Origin: Actinomadura madurae | GTDB taxonomy: Bacteria > Actinomycetota > Actinomycetes > Streptosporangiales > Streptosporangiaceae | DNA: 64,000 bases | Assembly: GCF_900115095.1 (NCBI RefSeq) | Contig: NZ_FOVH01000029.1 | Location: 1 to 64,000, forward strand | Reading direction: 5' to 3' | In this document: positions 8,669 through 16,942 of the stretch, in pieces | Layout: every line of letters begins with the position of its first letter | Position numbering within the stretch: position 1 is the first letter of the stretch | Notes under the pieces: generated by a model | What the model was told of the DNA's origin: nothing | Databases searched by the model: none | Seen by the model: only the letters and a program-made list of their open reading frames with translations | Made by a program: the position numbers and the translations under genes

Positions 8669-10204
8669 GTGACGACCATCGCCGGCCGCTACGAACTGGA
8701 TCCCGTCCACATCGGCAAGGGCGGGATGGGGGAGGTCTGGGGCGCCACCGACACCCGGTTGAGACGGCGCGTCGCCGTCAAGTTCGTCCGGTTCGCCGAC
8801 GACCCGGAGCTGATCCGGCGCTTCGTCCGGGAATCGCAGCTCACCGCGCGCATGGCCCACCCCGGCGTTCCCGTCCTCCACGACGCGGACAAGGTCTCCG
8901 GCGGGCCCTTCGACGGGCGCCTCTACCTCGTCATGGAACTGGTCGAGGGCATCAACGTCGACGACCTGGTCGCCGAGCACGACCCCCTCCCGATCGGCTG
9001 GGCCGCCGCGATCGCCGCCCAGGTCTGCGCCGTGCTGAGCTACGCCCACGGCAAGTCGCTCGTCCACCGCGACCTGAAGCCGAGCAACCTCATGGTCGAC
9101 AAGGACGGCGCGGTCAAGGTCCTCGACTTCGGGCTCGCCGTCGCCCTCGACGCCGACGAACGGTCCCGGCTGACCAGCACGAACCAGACCCTCGGCACTC
9201 TCGCCTACATGTCGCCGGAGCAGTTCCGGGGGCGGTCCGGGCCGTCCAGCGACCTGTACGCGCTGGGATGCGTCCTCTACCAGATGCTCACCGGGCAGAG
9301 TCCGTTCAACGCCTCAGACCATGTCTCCTACATGCACGCCCACATCTACGAGGATGCCGTGGCCGTAGGGAATCTGCGGGCGGACGTTCCACCGGAACTG
9401 GATGCACTCGTCCGGCGCCTCCTGGCCAAGGCGCCGGAGGCCCGGCCCGCGTCCGCCGACGAGGCGTTCGACGCCCTTCACCCCTACACGTCCGGGCTGC
9501 CGGAGCTCCCGGGAGCCGTGCGTTCCGGCCGCAGCCCCCTGCGGATGTACGCGGACGTCGCCGGACGGACGCTCGCGGCCTACTCCAGCCCGGCGGCCCC
9601 CACGCCGCCGCAGCCCACGGTGAAGCCGCCTCCTGCGGATTCGTTCAGCCTCGGCGACGTGGCCCGTGCGCGGCGAAGCGCGGAGCGCCTCATGCGCGAG
9701 TCCCGCTTCGAGGAGGCGGCGCGAGCGCTCAGCCGGACCTCGGCCCGTGCCGAGAGCGTCCTCGGCGGCGATCATTCCGAGGTGATCGCGCTCCGGACGG
9801 AACTCGCGGACGTGTACTACCAGGCCGGTGACTACGCCGCGGCGGCCTCCGCCTTCCACACGCTCGCCGAGGACGCCGCGCGACGTGACGGCGGCGGTTC
9901 CGAGACCGCGTTCGGTCTCCGCTTCCAGGAGGCCGGCAGCCGCGCGCTCGCCGGCGAGATCGACCGGGCTCTGGCCCAGCTCAGAGACCTCATCGGCGAC
10001 GAGACCCGGCTCTTCGGCAAGGACGACGACCGGGTCCTGGAGCACCGGCGCCAGCTCGGCCTTCTGCTCCACGGCGCCGGCCGCACGGCGACCGCCGTCC
10101 GCCTCCTGGAGGAACTCGCAGCCGATCTCGGACGCTTCCGCGGGCCGGACGACCGGACGCTCCAGGCCGTCCGCGAGACCCTCACCCGGATCAAACCGGT
10201 CTGA
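8669..10204 (+). CDS. Soluble Ser/Thr protein kinase with TPR-like tail
   Basis: A Hanks-type kinase of 511 residues. All key motifs are intact: glycine loop GKGGMGEVW, lysine in VAVKFV, HRDLKPSN (H133-D135), DFG at D153 and GTLAYMSPEQ. Residues 325-505 form helical repeats that look like TPRs. There is no membrane segment, unlike most actinobacterial PknB-type kinases. It directly follows the methylase. TTG 8657 would overlap the methylase stop but leaves no spacer after GGGGAG, so GTG 8669 is preferred. Its place as the last gene of the coupled block suggests a signalling or effector role in defence. Kinases do occur in other defence systems (PglW in Pgl/BREX-2), but this association is an inference. 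Confidence 0.85.
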   Translation: MTTIAGRYELDPVHIGKGGMGEVWGATDTRLRRRVAVKFVRFADDPELIRRFVRESQLTARMAHPGVPVLHDADKVSGGPFDGRLYLVMELVEGINVDDLVAEHDPLPIGWAAAIAAQVCAVLSYAHGKSLVHRDLKPSNLMVDKDGAVKVLDFGLAVALDADERSRLTSTNQTLGTLAYMSPEQFRGRSGPSSDLYALGCVLYQMLTGQSPFNASDHVSYMHAHIYEDAVAVGNLRADVPPELDALVRRLLAKAPEARPASADEAFDALHPYTSGLPELPGAVRSGRSPLRMYADVAGRTLAAYSSPAAPTPPQPTVKPPPADSFSLGDVARARRSAERLMRESRFEEAARALSRTSARAESVLGGDHSEVIALRTELADVYYQAGDYAAAASAFHTLAEDAARRDGGGSETAFGLRFQEAGSRALAGEIDRALAQLRDLIGDETRLFGKDDDRVLEHRRQLGLLLHGAGRTATAVRLLEELAADLGRFRGPDDRTLQAVRETLTRIKPV

Positions 10205-10235
10205 CTCAGCTCCCGGGAATTGCGGTTGTCGCAGG

Positions 10236-10928
10236 TCACTGGGTTGCTAGGCGGGTTAGCCATTCTTTGAGGAGGGTCTTCTCGCCTTCGGTGAGGGTTG
10301 TGGTTTGTGGGAGGTGGGCTCGGAGGGCTGTTGCGGCGGCGGCCGGGCCGGGGGTCGGGGCGGCCGGGGTGTCGGTGGTGATGGCGGCGATGACCGCTTC
10401 GCGGGCCAGGGTGGAGAGGCCGAGGTCGCGGCGGTCGGGGGGCATGGCGATCAGGGCGACCGTGGTGCCGGAGCCTGCGGCGTGGACGAGGTGCACGGCG
10501 CGTTCCTCGGTGACGCGGAGGCGGCCCGCCTCGGCGATGCGGCGGATGTGTCCGGCGAGGATCTCGATGCCCGCGAGGGCGGCCGGGGGGACGGCCCCGG
10601 GGCGCGGCTCGTACATGACCAGGTACAGCGCCGGGTTGGCCAGGCCGAACTCGATGTGCAGGTCCCAGCCGGTGCGGAGGACGTCGACCGGGTCGCCGGT
10701 GGGCTCCTGGACGGTCTTGCTGTTCAGGTAGGCGGCGAAGCCTTCGGCGGCGACGGCGTCGAGCAGGCCCTGCTTGTCGCCGAAGAGGCGGTAGAGGGTG
10801 GGGGCCTGGACGCCGGCGGCGGCGCTCACGGCGCGAGTCGACACGGCCTCCCGGCCGCCCTCGGCGAGCAGCTTCGCGGTGGCGGCGAGGATGCGGTCGC
10901 GGGGTCCGTCCGGGTCGGTGTCCTTCAC
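10236..10928 (-). CDS. TetR-family transcriptional regulator
   Basis: A 230-residue repressor with an N-terminal helix-turn-helix (STRAVSAAAGVQAPTLYRLF) and a C-terminal ligand domain. It is divergent from the NAD(P)H-binding oxidoreductase gene at 11014, with only 85 bases between them. That gap contains two inverted repeats, so it most likely represses itself and that gene. The GTG start is inferred from the HTH position. It converges on the kinase gene and ends 31 bases from it, and is not part of the defence operon. The ligand is unknown. Confidence 0.85.
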   Translation of the reverse strand: MKDTDPDGPRDRILAATAKLLAEGGREAVSTRAVSAAAGVQAPTLYRLFGDKQGLLDAVAAEGFAAYLNSKTVQEPTGDPVDVLRTGWDLHIEFGLANPALYLVMYEPRPGAVPPAALAGIEILAGHIRRIAEAGRLRVTEERAVHLVHAAGSGTTVALIAMPPDRRDLGLSTLAREAVIAAITTDTPAAPTPGPAAAATALRAHLPQTTTLTEGEKTLLKEWLTRLATQ

Positions 10929-10953
10929 GGTAATGACGATAACAAAATCCGGT

Positions 10954-11001
10954 TAGCGATGGTTCGCTATCAGTGTTAGCGTTGTAGCGTTAGCACTGAT
11001 A
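10954..11001. promoter_or_regulatory. Divergent promoter with two TetR operator candidates
   Basis: The gap between the TetR gene and the divergent oxidoreductase gene holds a 6-bp inverted repeat TAGCGA-TGGT-TCGCTA (10954-10969). A second 8-bp repeat has arms TATCAGTG (10968-10975) and CACTGATA (10994-11001). GTTAGCG-type words recur between them. A strong ribosome site GAGGAGG (11003-11009) follows for the rightward gene. Arrangement and size fit TetR autoregulation. Confidence 0.55.
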
Positions 11002-11013
11002 CGAGGAGGCGTC

Positions 11014-11865
11014 ATGATCATCGTTACCGGAGCGAACGGGCGGCTGGGGCGGGAGGTCGTCGAGCGGCTCGCCGAGCGGGTGCCCGCGGAGCGCATCGGG
11101 GTGAGCGTCCGCGACCCGGAGAAGGCGCGGGTGTTGCAGGAAAAGGGGATCCGTGTCCGGCGGGGTGACTTCGCCGAGCCGGAGAGTCTCGTCGAGGCCT
11201 TCGAGGGGGCGTCGCAGGTTCTGGTGGTGTCCGTGGACGCGATCGGTGAGGCGGCGGTCGGCGCGCACCGCGCCGCGATCGAGGCCGCCGAGAAGGCGGG
11301 CGTGGGGCGCGTGCTCTACACCAGCCATATGGGGGTGAACCCGGACTCGCCCTTCCCGCCCATGCTCGACCACGCCGCCACGGAGGCCGTGCTGCGGGAG
11401 TCGGGGCCGGCGTTCACGGCCCTGCGCAACGGCTTCTACGCGTCCACGACCGGGATGCTGCTCGCGGCGGCTCTGGAGACGGGCGAGCTGGCCGTGCCCG
11501 AGGACGGTCCGGTCTCGTGGACGGCCCACGCCGACCTCGCCGAGGCCGCCGCGATCATCCTGGCCGAGGTGCCGTTCGACGGTCCGACGCCCCCGCTCAC
11601 GGGCGGCGAGGCGATCGACATGGCCGGGGTGGCGGCGGTCGCGTCCGAGGTGACCGGGCGGACGATCCGCCGGGTGGTCGTCCCGGACGAGGAGTACCGG
11701 GCCGGTCTCGTCGGCCACGGTGTGCCGGAGGCCGCGGCGGACATGCTCGTGGGCATGTTCGCCGCCAGCCGGAAGGGCGAGTTCGCCGGTGTCGACCCGG
11801 CGCTCGCCGACCTGCTCGGCCGCCCGCCCATGCCGCTGCGCGACGTCCTGCAGGCGGTGCTCTAG
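11014..11865 (+). CDS. NmrA-like NAD(P)H-binding oxidoreductase
   Basis: 283 residues with an N-terminal Rossmann fingerprint TGANGRLG directly after the start. This is the pattern of atypical short-chain dehydrogenases of the NmrA / NAD(P)H:quinone-oxidoreductase-2 type. The length is typical. The YxxxK catalytic pair of classical SDRs is not obvious, as is usual in this group, so it may sense or reduce quinones or electrophiles. It is controlled by the divergent TetR gene. Its stop codon overlaps that of the convergent phosphatase gene. Confidence 0.82.
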   Translation: MIIVTGANGRLGREVVERLAERVPAERIGVSVRDPEKARVLQEKGIRVRRGDFAEPESLVEAFEGASQVLVVSVDAIGEAAVGAHRAAIEAAEKAGVGRVLYTSHMGVNPDSPFPPMLDHAATEAVLRESGPAFTALRNGFYASTTGMLLAAALETGELAVPEDGPVSWTAHADLAEAAAIILAEVPFDGPTPPLTGGEAIDMAGVAAVASEVTGRTIRRVVVPDEEYRAGLVGHGVPEAAADMLVGMFAASRKGEFAGVDPALADLLGRPPMPLRDVLQAVL

Positions 11866-13808
11866 CCGGGGTCGGTGGTCGTGTGCGGGAGGGCGACCTG
11901 GGACATGACGTGCTGGGCCGGGCTGCCCGCCGGGGCGTACAGCAGGAGGGGGCGGCCCAGGGCGTCGGTATGGGCGCGGGCCTCGTGGAGGACGGCGACG
12001 CCGGCGCTGCCCAGGTGGGTGACGCCGGTCAGGTCGACGGTGAGGGCGGCGGTGCCGCCGCGGGTGCGCATCTGCAGCTCCTCGCGCAGCTGCCCGGCGG
12101 TGGCGGCGTCCACCGGGCCGTCCACCCGGATCCGCGGGGCCGCCCCCTCCGACGGCTGCTCGAAGATCAGCAGGAGTTCGGGGACGTCCGGCGGCCGGGC
12201 GGCGGGCGGTGTGATCTCGCCCGCGGACAGCAGCCGCACCGGCCGGGTGAGGCGGTGCAGGACGGTCGCGGTCGTCCCGGACGGCTCGGTCTCGATGCGC
12301 AGGTGGCCGACGAAGTCGGTGGCCATGGCCAGGCCGCGGCCGCGCTCGACCTCCAGGTCGGTGACGTGCTCGCGCCAGCGACCGTCGTCGGCGACCTCGA
12401 CCTCGACCGAGCCGCGCCCGGTGCACTCCGCCCGGACCCGCACGGTGCCGGGCGGCGAGGCGTAGGCGTGCTCGACGACGTTGCCGACGAGCTCGCCGAC
12501 GGCGTGCCGCAGCAGGATCACGTCCTCCGCGCGGGTGCCGAGGTCGTGCAGCCAGTCGTCCAAGGCCTTGCGGACGGCCGGGACCGCCTCCGTCCCGGCC
12601 GGCATCTCCAGCAGCAGCGGCGACGGCGGGAGGGTGCGCTGCGCGGCCAGCAGCGCGATGTCGTCGGAGTGGCCGCTCACCCGGACCAGCAGCTCCAGCG
12701 TCTGCGTGGTCAGCCGGTCGACGGGGGCGAGCCATTCCTCGCGCATCGCCCGGCCGGCGGCGACGTCGGTGGCGGTCCGCGCGAACTCCACGGTGCCGCC
12801 CGCCGGCCCGACACCGGGCCGATCGATGATCCCGTTGGTGTAGAGGAGCAGGTGGTCGCCGAGCCCGAGGCGCGCCTCGGCGAGCGGGAAGCGGGAGCCG
12901 GTGCCGAGCGGCCCGCCGCCGGTCGACGGCAGGTAGCGGGCCTGCCCGCCGGACGGGATCAGCAGCGGCGGCGGATGGCCGGCCGTGGAGTACGTCAGCC
13001 GCCCGTCCGCCGGGTCCACCGCCGCGACGCACACGCTCGCCGCCCGCGCCGCATCGGACCGGACGGCCAGCCGGTCCGCGGCGGCGAGCGCCTCCTCGAT
13101 GTCGCCGCTGTTGTCGAGCCGGTCCTCCAGGACGGTCCGGAGCCGCCCCATCGCCGCCGCCGCGGCGGCGCCGTGCCCGGCCACGTCCCCGGCGACCAGG
13201 GCGGTCCGGCCGTCCGGCAGCGGGACCGCGTCGAACCAGTCGCCGCTCGCCGCGTCGCCGGAGCCGGCGGGCAGGTGGACGCCGCCGATCTGGAGGCCGG
13301 GCAGGATCGGCAGGCCGGCCGGGAGCAGGTGCCGCCGGAACACGTCGGCGGGGTCGTGCCGCCCCGCCTGCCGCCGCCCCGACCTCCGCTCCAGGACCCG
13401 CTCGGTGACGTCCTGGACGTGGGCGACGAGACCGATCACCGAGCCGTCGGGGGCGCGGCGCGGCAGGATCACGCCGTCGATGTAGATCTCCCCGCGCTCG
13501 CCGTCCTCCCCGCGGCCGAGCTGGACGCGCCACTCGCTGATCGGCTCGGCCTCGCCGGTGGCGAGGGGGCGGTCGAAGGCGCCGAGCAGCTGCTGTCCGA
13601 CGATCTCGGGGAGCACGTCGCGCATCCTGCGCCCGAGGACGTCCTGCCGCCCGACGAACCTGCGGTAGGCGGCGTTCGCGGCGACGACCGTGTGGTCGGG
13701 GGTGCCGAGACCGACGAGCGGGACGGGCGCCGTCTCGAAGACCTCCCGCACCGTGCGGGCGTCGCCGGTGCGCCGCGCGAACGCCTCCTCGTCATCGGGG
13801 TCGTGCAC
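11862..13808 (-). CDS. PAS-PP2C(SpoIIE)-HATPase-STAS regulator
   Basis: A cytoplasmic signalling protein of about 648 residues. In order it has a PAS sensor (about 15-130), a SpoIIE-type PP2C phosphatase (about 190-380, with GDVAGHG), an anti-sigma-factor-like HATPase (about 400-520, with GELVGNVVEHAY) and a STAS anti-anti-sigma domain (about 545-648). Kinase, phosphatase and phospho-acceptor of a partner-switching module are therefore in one chain. The start is chosen at the second of two adjacent GTG codons, 4 bases after GGAGG; the first GTG (13811) is nearly as likely. No sigma-factor gene is adjacent, so its target is elsewhere. Confidence 0.85.
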   Translation of the reverse strand: MHDPDDEEAFARRTGDARTVREVFETAPVPLVGLGTPDHTVVAANAAYRRFVGRQDVLGRRMRDVLPEIVGQQLLGAFDRPLATGEAEPISEWRVQLGRGEDGERGEIYIDGVILPRRAPDGSVIGLVAHVQDVTERVLERRSGRRQAGRHDPADVFRRHLLPAGLPILPGLQIGGVHLPAGSGDAASGDWFDAVPLPDGRTALVAGDVAGHGAAAAAAMGRLRTVLEDRLDNSGDIEEALAAADRLAVRSDAARAASVCVAAVDPADGRLTYSTAGHPPPLLIPSGGQARYLPSTGGGPLGTGSRFPLAEARLGLGDHLLLYTNGIIDRPGVGPAGGTVEFARTATDVAAGRAMREEWLAPVDRLTTQTLELLVRVSGHSDDIALLAAQRTLPPSPLLLEMPAGTEAVPAVRKALDDWLHDLGTRAEDVILLRHAVGELVGNVVEHAYASPPGTVRVRAECTGRGSVEVEVADDGRWREHVTDLEVERGRGLAMATDFVGHLRIETEPSGTTATVLHRLTRPVRLLSAGEITPPAARPPDVPELLLIFEQPSEGAAPRIRVDGPVDAATAGQLREELQMRTRGGTAALTVDLTGVTHLGSAGVAVLHEARAHTDALGRPLLLYAPAGSPAQHVMSQVALPHTTTDPG

Positions 13809-13902
13809 CACACCTCCAGCGATCGCCGTCGTGCGTCCCTTGTTTCCGGCTCGTCCTGTTTCACACCTGCGGGACGGGACGGCCGCGCGCACCGACCGTA
13901 AA

Positions 13903-13933
13903 GGGGCGCCCGCCGGGAGAAGGCGGGCGCCCC
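13903..13933 (-). terminator. Hairpin terminator after the protease gene
   Basis: Perfect 12-bp G/C stem (13903-13914 with 13922-13933) and a 7-base loop, lying 16 bases beyond the stop codon of the leftward protease gene. There is no clear U-tract, which is usual for actinomycete terminators. Confidence 0.6.
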
Positions 13934-13948
13934 GGTACCGCGGACGGC

Positions 13949-14521
13949 TCAGCGTGCGAGGGCGGGAGCCTCGGTGATCGTGACGCCGGGGACGACGGCG
14001 CCGCGGCCGTTCTGGAAGTTGCGTTCCACCTCGGCGACCTCGGCGGGGTTGGGGTTCGGGTTGCGGCAGGACGTCCCGGCGCTGGCCCCGGACATCAGGT
14101 CGGTGCACAGCCCTGTCCGCCGGTCGGGCAGGCCGAGGATGTGGCCCAGCTCGTGCGCGGCGATGCGGACCGGGTAGTGCCCTTCCTGGACGGCCTGCCG
14201 CCCCATCCACACCCTGCCGCTGCCGAGGCCGGTGGGCTGGGCGCGGGGCCATCCGTCGTCGGCGTACACGACGACGTCCGCCGGGGTGCCGGCGACGAAC
14301 CGGACGTTGCTCACGTGCTCGTTCCAGATCCGGGCGCCCTCGTCGACCGCCGACCGGAACTCGGCGGCCTGGCTCGCGTCGTACGTGACCGTGCGGACGG
14401 CGGCGGTCTGCGGGACGGGCGACGCCGAAGCGGGAGCGCCCGTGCCGGTCAGGGTCGTGCCGGTGAGGAAGGCCAGGCCGAGCAGCAGCGCGGCGCAGGC
14501 CCGTAGGAGTTTGGAAGCCAT
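13949..14521 (-). CDS. Secreted snapalysin-like zinc metalloprotease
   Basis: 190 residues. The N-terminus (ASKLLRACAALLLGLAFLTG) is a classic signal peptide. The catalytic zinc motif HELGHILGLPD (HExxHxxGxxD) is that of the small actinobacterial neutral proteases of MEROPS family M7 (snapalysin). Two cysteines flank the region after the motif and may form a disulphide. ATG 14521 lies 6 bases after GAGGAG. It should be exported and cleave proteins outside the cell. It has its own terminator and appears to be a single-gene unit. Confidence 0.85.
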   Translation of the reverse strand: MASKLLRACAALLLGLAFLTGTTLTGTGAPASASPVPQTAAVRTVTYDASQAAEFRSAVDEGARIWNEHVSNVRFVAGTPADVVVYADDGWPRAQPTGLGSGRVWMGRQAVQEGHYPVRIAAHELGHILGLPDRRTGLCTDLMSGASAGTSCRNPNPNPAEVAEVERNFQNGRGAVVPGVTITEAPALAR

Positions 14522-14671
14522 GCAGACTCCTCGTGGTAGCGGGGGGTTGCCTCGACTATCGATCAAGCGCCGGGAAAACGCCACCGCCGGAGGGTCCTAG
14601 GCCGAACGGACGTGGCGGACCGGGACCGGCGACCGACGCGCGCGACCCGGTCCGGCGATCAGCATGGACGC

Positions 14672-16093
14672 ATGACCACTACAGAGCTCACCGCCAAGGG
14701 CCCCGCCCGCCCGGCCGCGGCGACGCCCGGCTGGGCCGCCCTGCTGGCCGCGTCCATCGGGCAGTTCCTCGTCGTCCTGGACATCTCCGTCGTCAACGTC
14801 GCCCTGCCCCACATCCGGGAAGGCCTCGGCCTCGGCGCCACGGGTCTGCAGTGGGTCGTCAACGCCTACTCGCTGACGTTCGCCGGGTTCCTCCTCCTGG
14901 GCGGGCGGGCCGCCGACCTGTACGGGCGCAAGCGCGTCTTCATCACCGGCCTCGGCCTGTTCACCGTCGCCAGCCTCGTCGGCGGGTTCGCCCCGGACGG
15001 CGGCATGCTGATCGCGGCCCGCGCCGCGCAGGGCCTCGGCGCCGCGATCCTGGCGCCCGTCACGTTGTCGCTGATCACCGGGACGTTCCCCGAGGGGCCG
15101 GCGCGGACGAAGGCGATCGCCATGTGGACGGCCGTCGGCACCGCGGGCGGCGCCACCGGCGGCCTGGTCGGCGGGCTGCTGACCGACTACCTCAGCTGGC
15201 GCTGGGTGCTGCTGATCAACGTCCCGGTCGGCGCGGTCGTCGCCGTGATCGCCGCCCGCTGGCTGCGCGGCGACCGCGACACCGCCGGGCGCCGCCGCCT
15301 GGACGTGCCCGGCGCCGTCCTCGTCACCGCCGGGGTGGGGCTGCTGGCGTTCGGCATCAGCCGGGCCGAGAACCACGGCTGGGCGGCGCTGTTCCCGCTC
15401 GCCGCCGGGCTCGGCCTGCTCGCCCTGTTCGTCGCGGTCGAGTCGCGCGCCGCGGAGCCGCTCGTCCAGCTCCGGCTGTTCCGGCTGCGGAGCGTGGCGG
15501 TCGGCAACCTCGCGACCCTCGTCGGGACGATGGCGGGCTTCGCGCTCTGGTACTTCCTGTCGCTGTACATGCAGAACGTCCTGCACTACAGCGCCGTCCG
15601 GACCGGTCTGTCGTTCCTGCCGCACACCGCCGGCATCATCATCGGCTCCCGGCTCGCGCCCACCCTGATGGCCCGGATGGACGCCCGGCTCCTCGCCGGG
15701 ATCGGCGGGCTCATGGCCGCGGCGGGCTTCGCCTGGCAGAGCGTCGTGCTGGACGCCGACGGAACGTTCCTGACGTCCATCCTCGGCCCCGGAGCGACCA
15801 TGGCCCTCGGCTTCGGCCTGCTGATGACCCCGCTGGTGGAGGCGTCGACCAGCGGTGTCGAGGGGTCCGAGGCGGGCGCGGTGGCGGGCGTCGTCAACAC
15901 GTCCCGGACGATCGGCGGCGCGATCGGCCTGAGCCTCCTCGGCACGGTCGCCGCCAAGGCGGGCCCGGACCTCGTGGACGGCTACTCGATGGCCTTCGTG
16001 GTCGCCGCGGTGGTCACGACCGCGGGCACGGCCGTCGTCCCGTTCCTGCCGAAGCCCGGCCGCGCGCCTCAGCAGGATTCCGCGACGGCATGA
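14672..16093 (+). CDS. DHA2-family (14-helix type) MFS multidrug exporter
   Basis: A 473-residue integral membrane protein. It carries the drug:H+ antiporter motif-C-like stretch LDISVVNVALPHI, the motif A loop GGRAADLYGRKR after helix 2, and many further hydrophobic helices. This is the EmrB/QacA (DHA2) pattern. The ATG at 14672 is chosen because the first helix follows it at the usual distance; an upstream GTG (14612) is possible. No regulator is adjacent. The substrate cannot be inferred. A strong hairpin closes the unit. Confidence 0.85.
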   Translation: MTTTELTAKGPARPAAATPGWAALLAASIGQFLVVLDISVVNVALPHIREGLGLGATGLQWVVNAYSLTFAGFLLLGGRAADLYGRKRVFITGLGLFTVASLVGGFAPDGGMLIAARAAQGLGAAILAPVTLSLITGTFPEGPARTKAIAMWTAVGTAGGATGGLVGGLLTDYLSWRWVLLINVPVGAVVAVIAARWLRGDRDTAGRRRLDVPGAVLVTAGVGLLAFGISRAENHGWAALFPLAAGLGLLALFVAVESRAAEPLVQLRLFRLRSVAVGNLATLVGTMAGFALWYFLSLYMQNVLHYSAVRTGLSFLPHTAGIIIGSRLAPTLMARMDARLLAGIGGLMAAAGFAWQSVVLDADGTFLTSILGPGATMALGFGLLMTPLVEASTSGVEGSEAGAVAGVVNTSRTIGGAIGLSLLGTVAAKAGPDLVDGYSMAFVVAAVVTTAGTAVVPFLPKPGRAPQQDSATA

Positions 16094-16106
16094 CTCCGGG
16101 CCCCCT

Positions 16107-16140
16107 GTCGCCGGCAGCGCGCGAGCGCTCTGCCGGCGAC
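16107..16140 (+). terminator. Hairpin terminator after the MFS gene
   Basis: An 11-bp perfect stem GTCGCCGGCAG / CTGCCGGCGAC with further pairing inside the loop, 13 bases after the MFS stop codon. Confidence 0.6.
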
Positions 16141-16223
16141 CGGACGTGGTCGCGGCCTGGCTCGCCCACCGCTTGATCGACGACAATCGAGGTCGGTCCA
16201 TCTCCTAATCCGGGGAGCCTGGG

Positions 16224-16937
16224 ATGCGTCGGCGATCGGCTGCGCTGATGGCGTTGTTCCTGCTGCTCCCCGCCGGGTGCGGGGGCGGCGACGAGAGCGG
16301 CCCGCGGGGAGGGGGGACCCGGTCCGCGACTCCTTCCGCACGTGCTCCCTCGCCGTCGGCGACCACGGAACCGGCCGTTCGGGGCCCGGTCTACCTGGAC
16401 AGGGACGACTGCGTGCGGCAGGCGAAGGTCGGCGGCGGGACGGGCTACCCCGAGGTGGACTGCGCCGACCCCCGGGCCTACGCCAAGGTGCTGTCCAGGT
16501 ACCTGGTGGAGAGGGTCCCCCAGTTGACCGCGAGCGAGTGCCACGACGACGCCGACCTGATAGTGGACATGCGGGAAAGCCTCCGCCTGCTCGGCACGTA
16601 CGGAGGTGACGAGGGGTATGCGTGCCTGCGCCTCCGCAAGCCGCCCCATCCCAGTGACCCGGGCCGCGGGGGCGGGCCGCGCGCCCGGGTCGGCGACTGC
16701 GTGACGGTCAGCGAGGACGATTCCGGCGTGATCACCCGGCTCGTCATGGGGAACGAGGTGCCCTGCGCCAAGGCCAAGCGGGGTTCCACCTACCGGGTCG
16801 TCAAGCTCGTCACGGCTCCTCGCATCAAGGGGCCGAAGTGCCCCGGCTCGTCCGAGCAGTTCACCCCCACGTCGCTGCTGGGCGGCTCGACCGACCCGTT
16901 GGAGCAAGTGGAATTCGTCTGCGCCAAGAAGCTCTAG
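16224..16937 (+). CDS. Hypothetical lipoprotein
   Basis: 237 residues. It starts with a lipoprotein signal (LLLPAGC lipobox), then a Gly/Ser/Pro-rich linker, then a domain with several paired cysteines (CVRQ, VDCAD, SECHDD, YACLR, GDCVT, VPCAK) that probably form disulphides outside the membrane. I recognise no enzymatic motif. The C-terminal part (GDCVTVSEDD to the end) has the look of the small beta domains common on actinobacterial lipoproteins. ATG 16224 is preceded by GGGGAG. It converges on the acyltransferase gene with 5 bases between stops. Confidence 0.7.
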   Translation: MRRRSAALMALFLLLPAGCGGGDESGPRGGGTRSATPSARAPSPSATTEPAVRGPVYLDRDDCVRQAKVGGGTGYPEVDCADPRAYAKVLSRYLVERVPQLTASECHDDADLIVDMRESLRLLGTYGGDEGYACLRLRKPPHPSDPGRGGGPRARVGDCVTVSEDDSGVITRLVMGNEVPCAKAKRGSTYRVVKLVTAPRIKGPKCPGSSEQFTPTSLLGGSTDPLEQVEFVCAKKL

Positions 16938-16942
16938 GCGCG

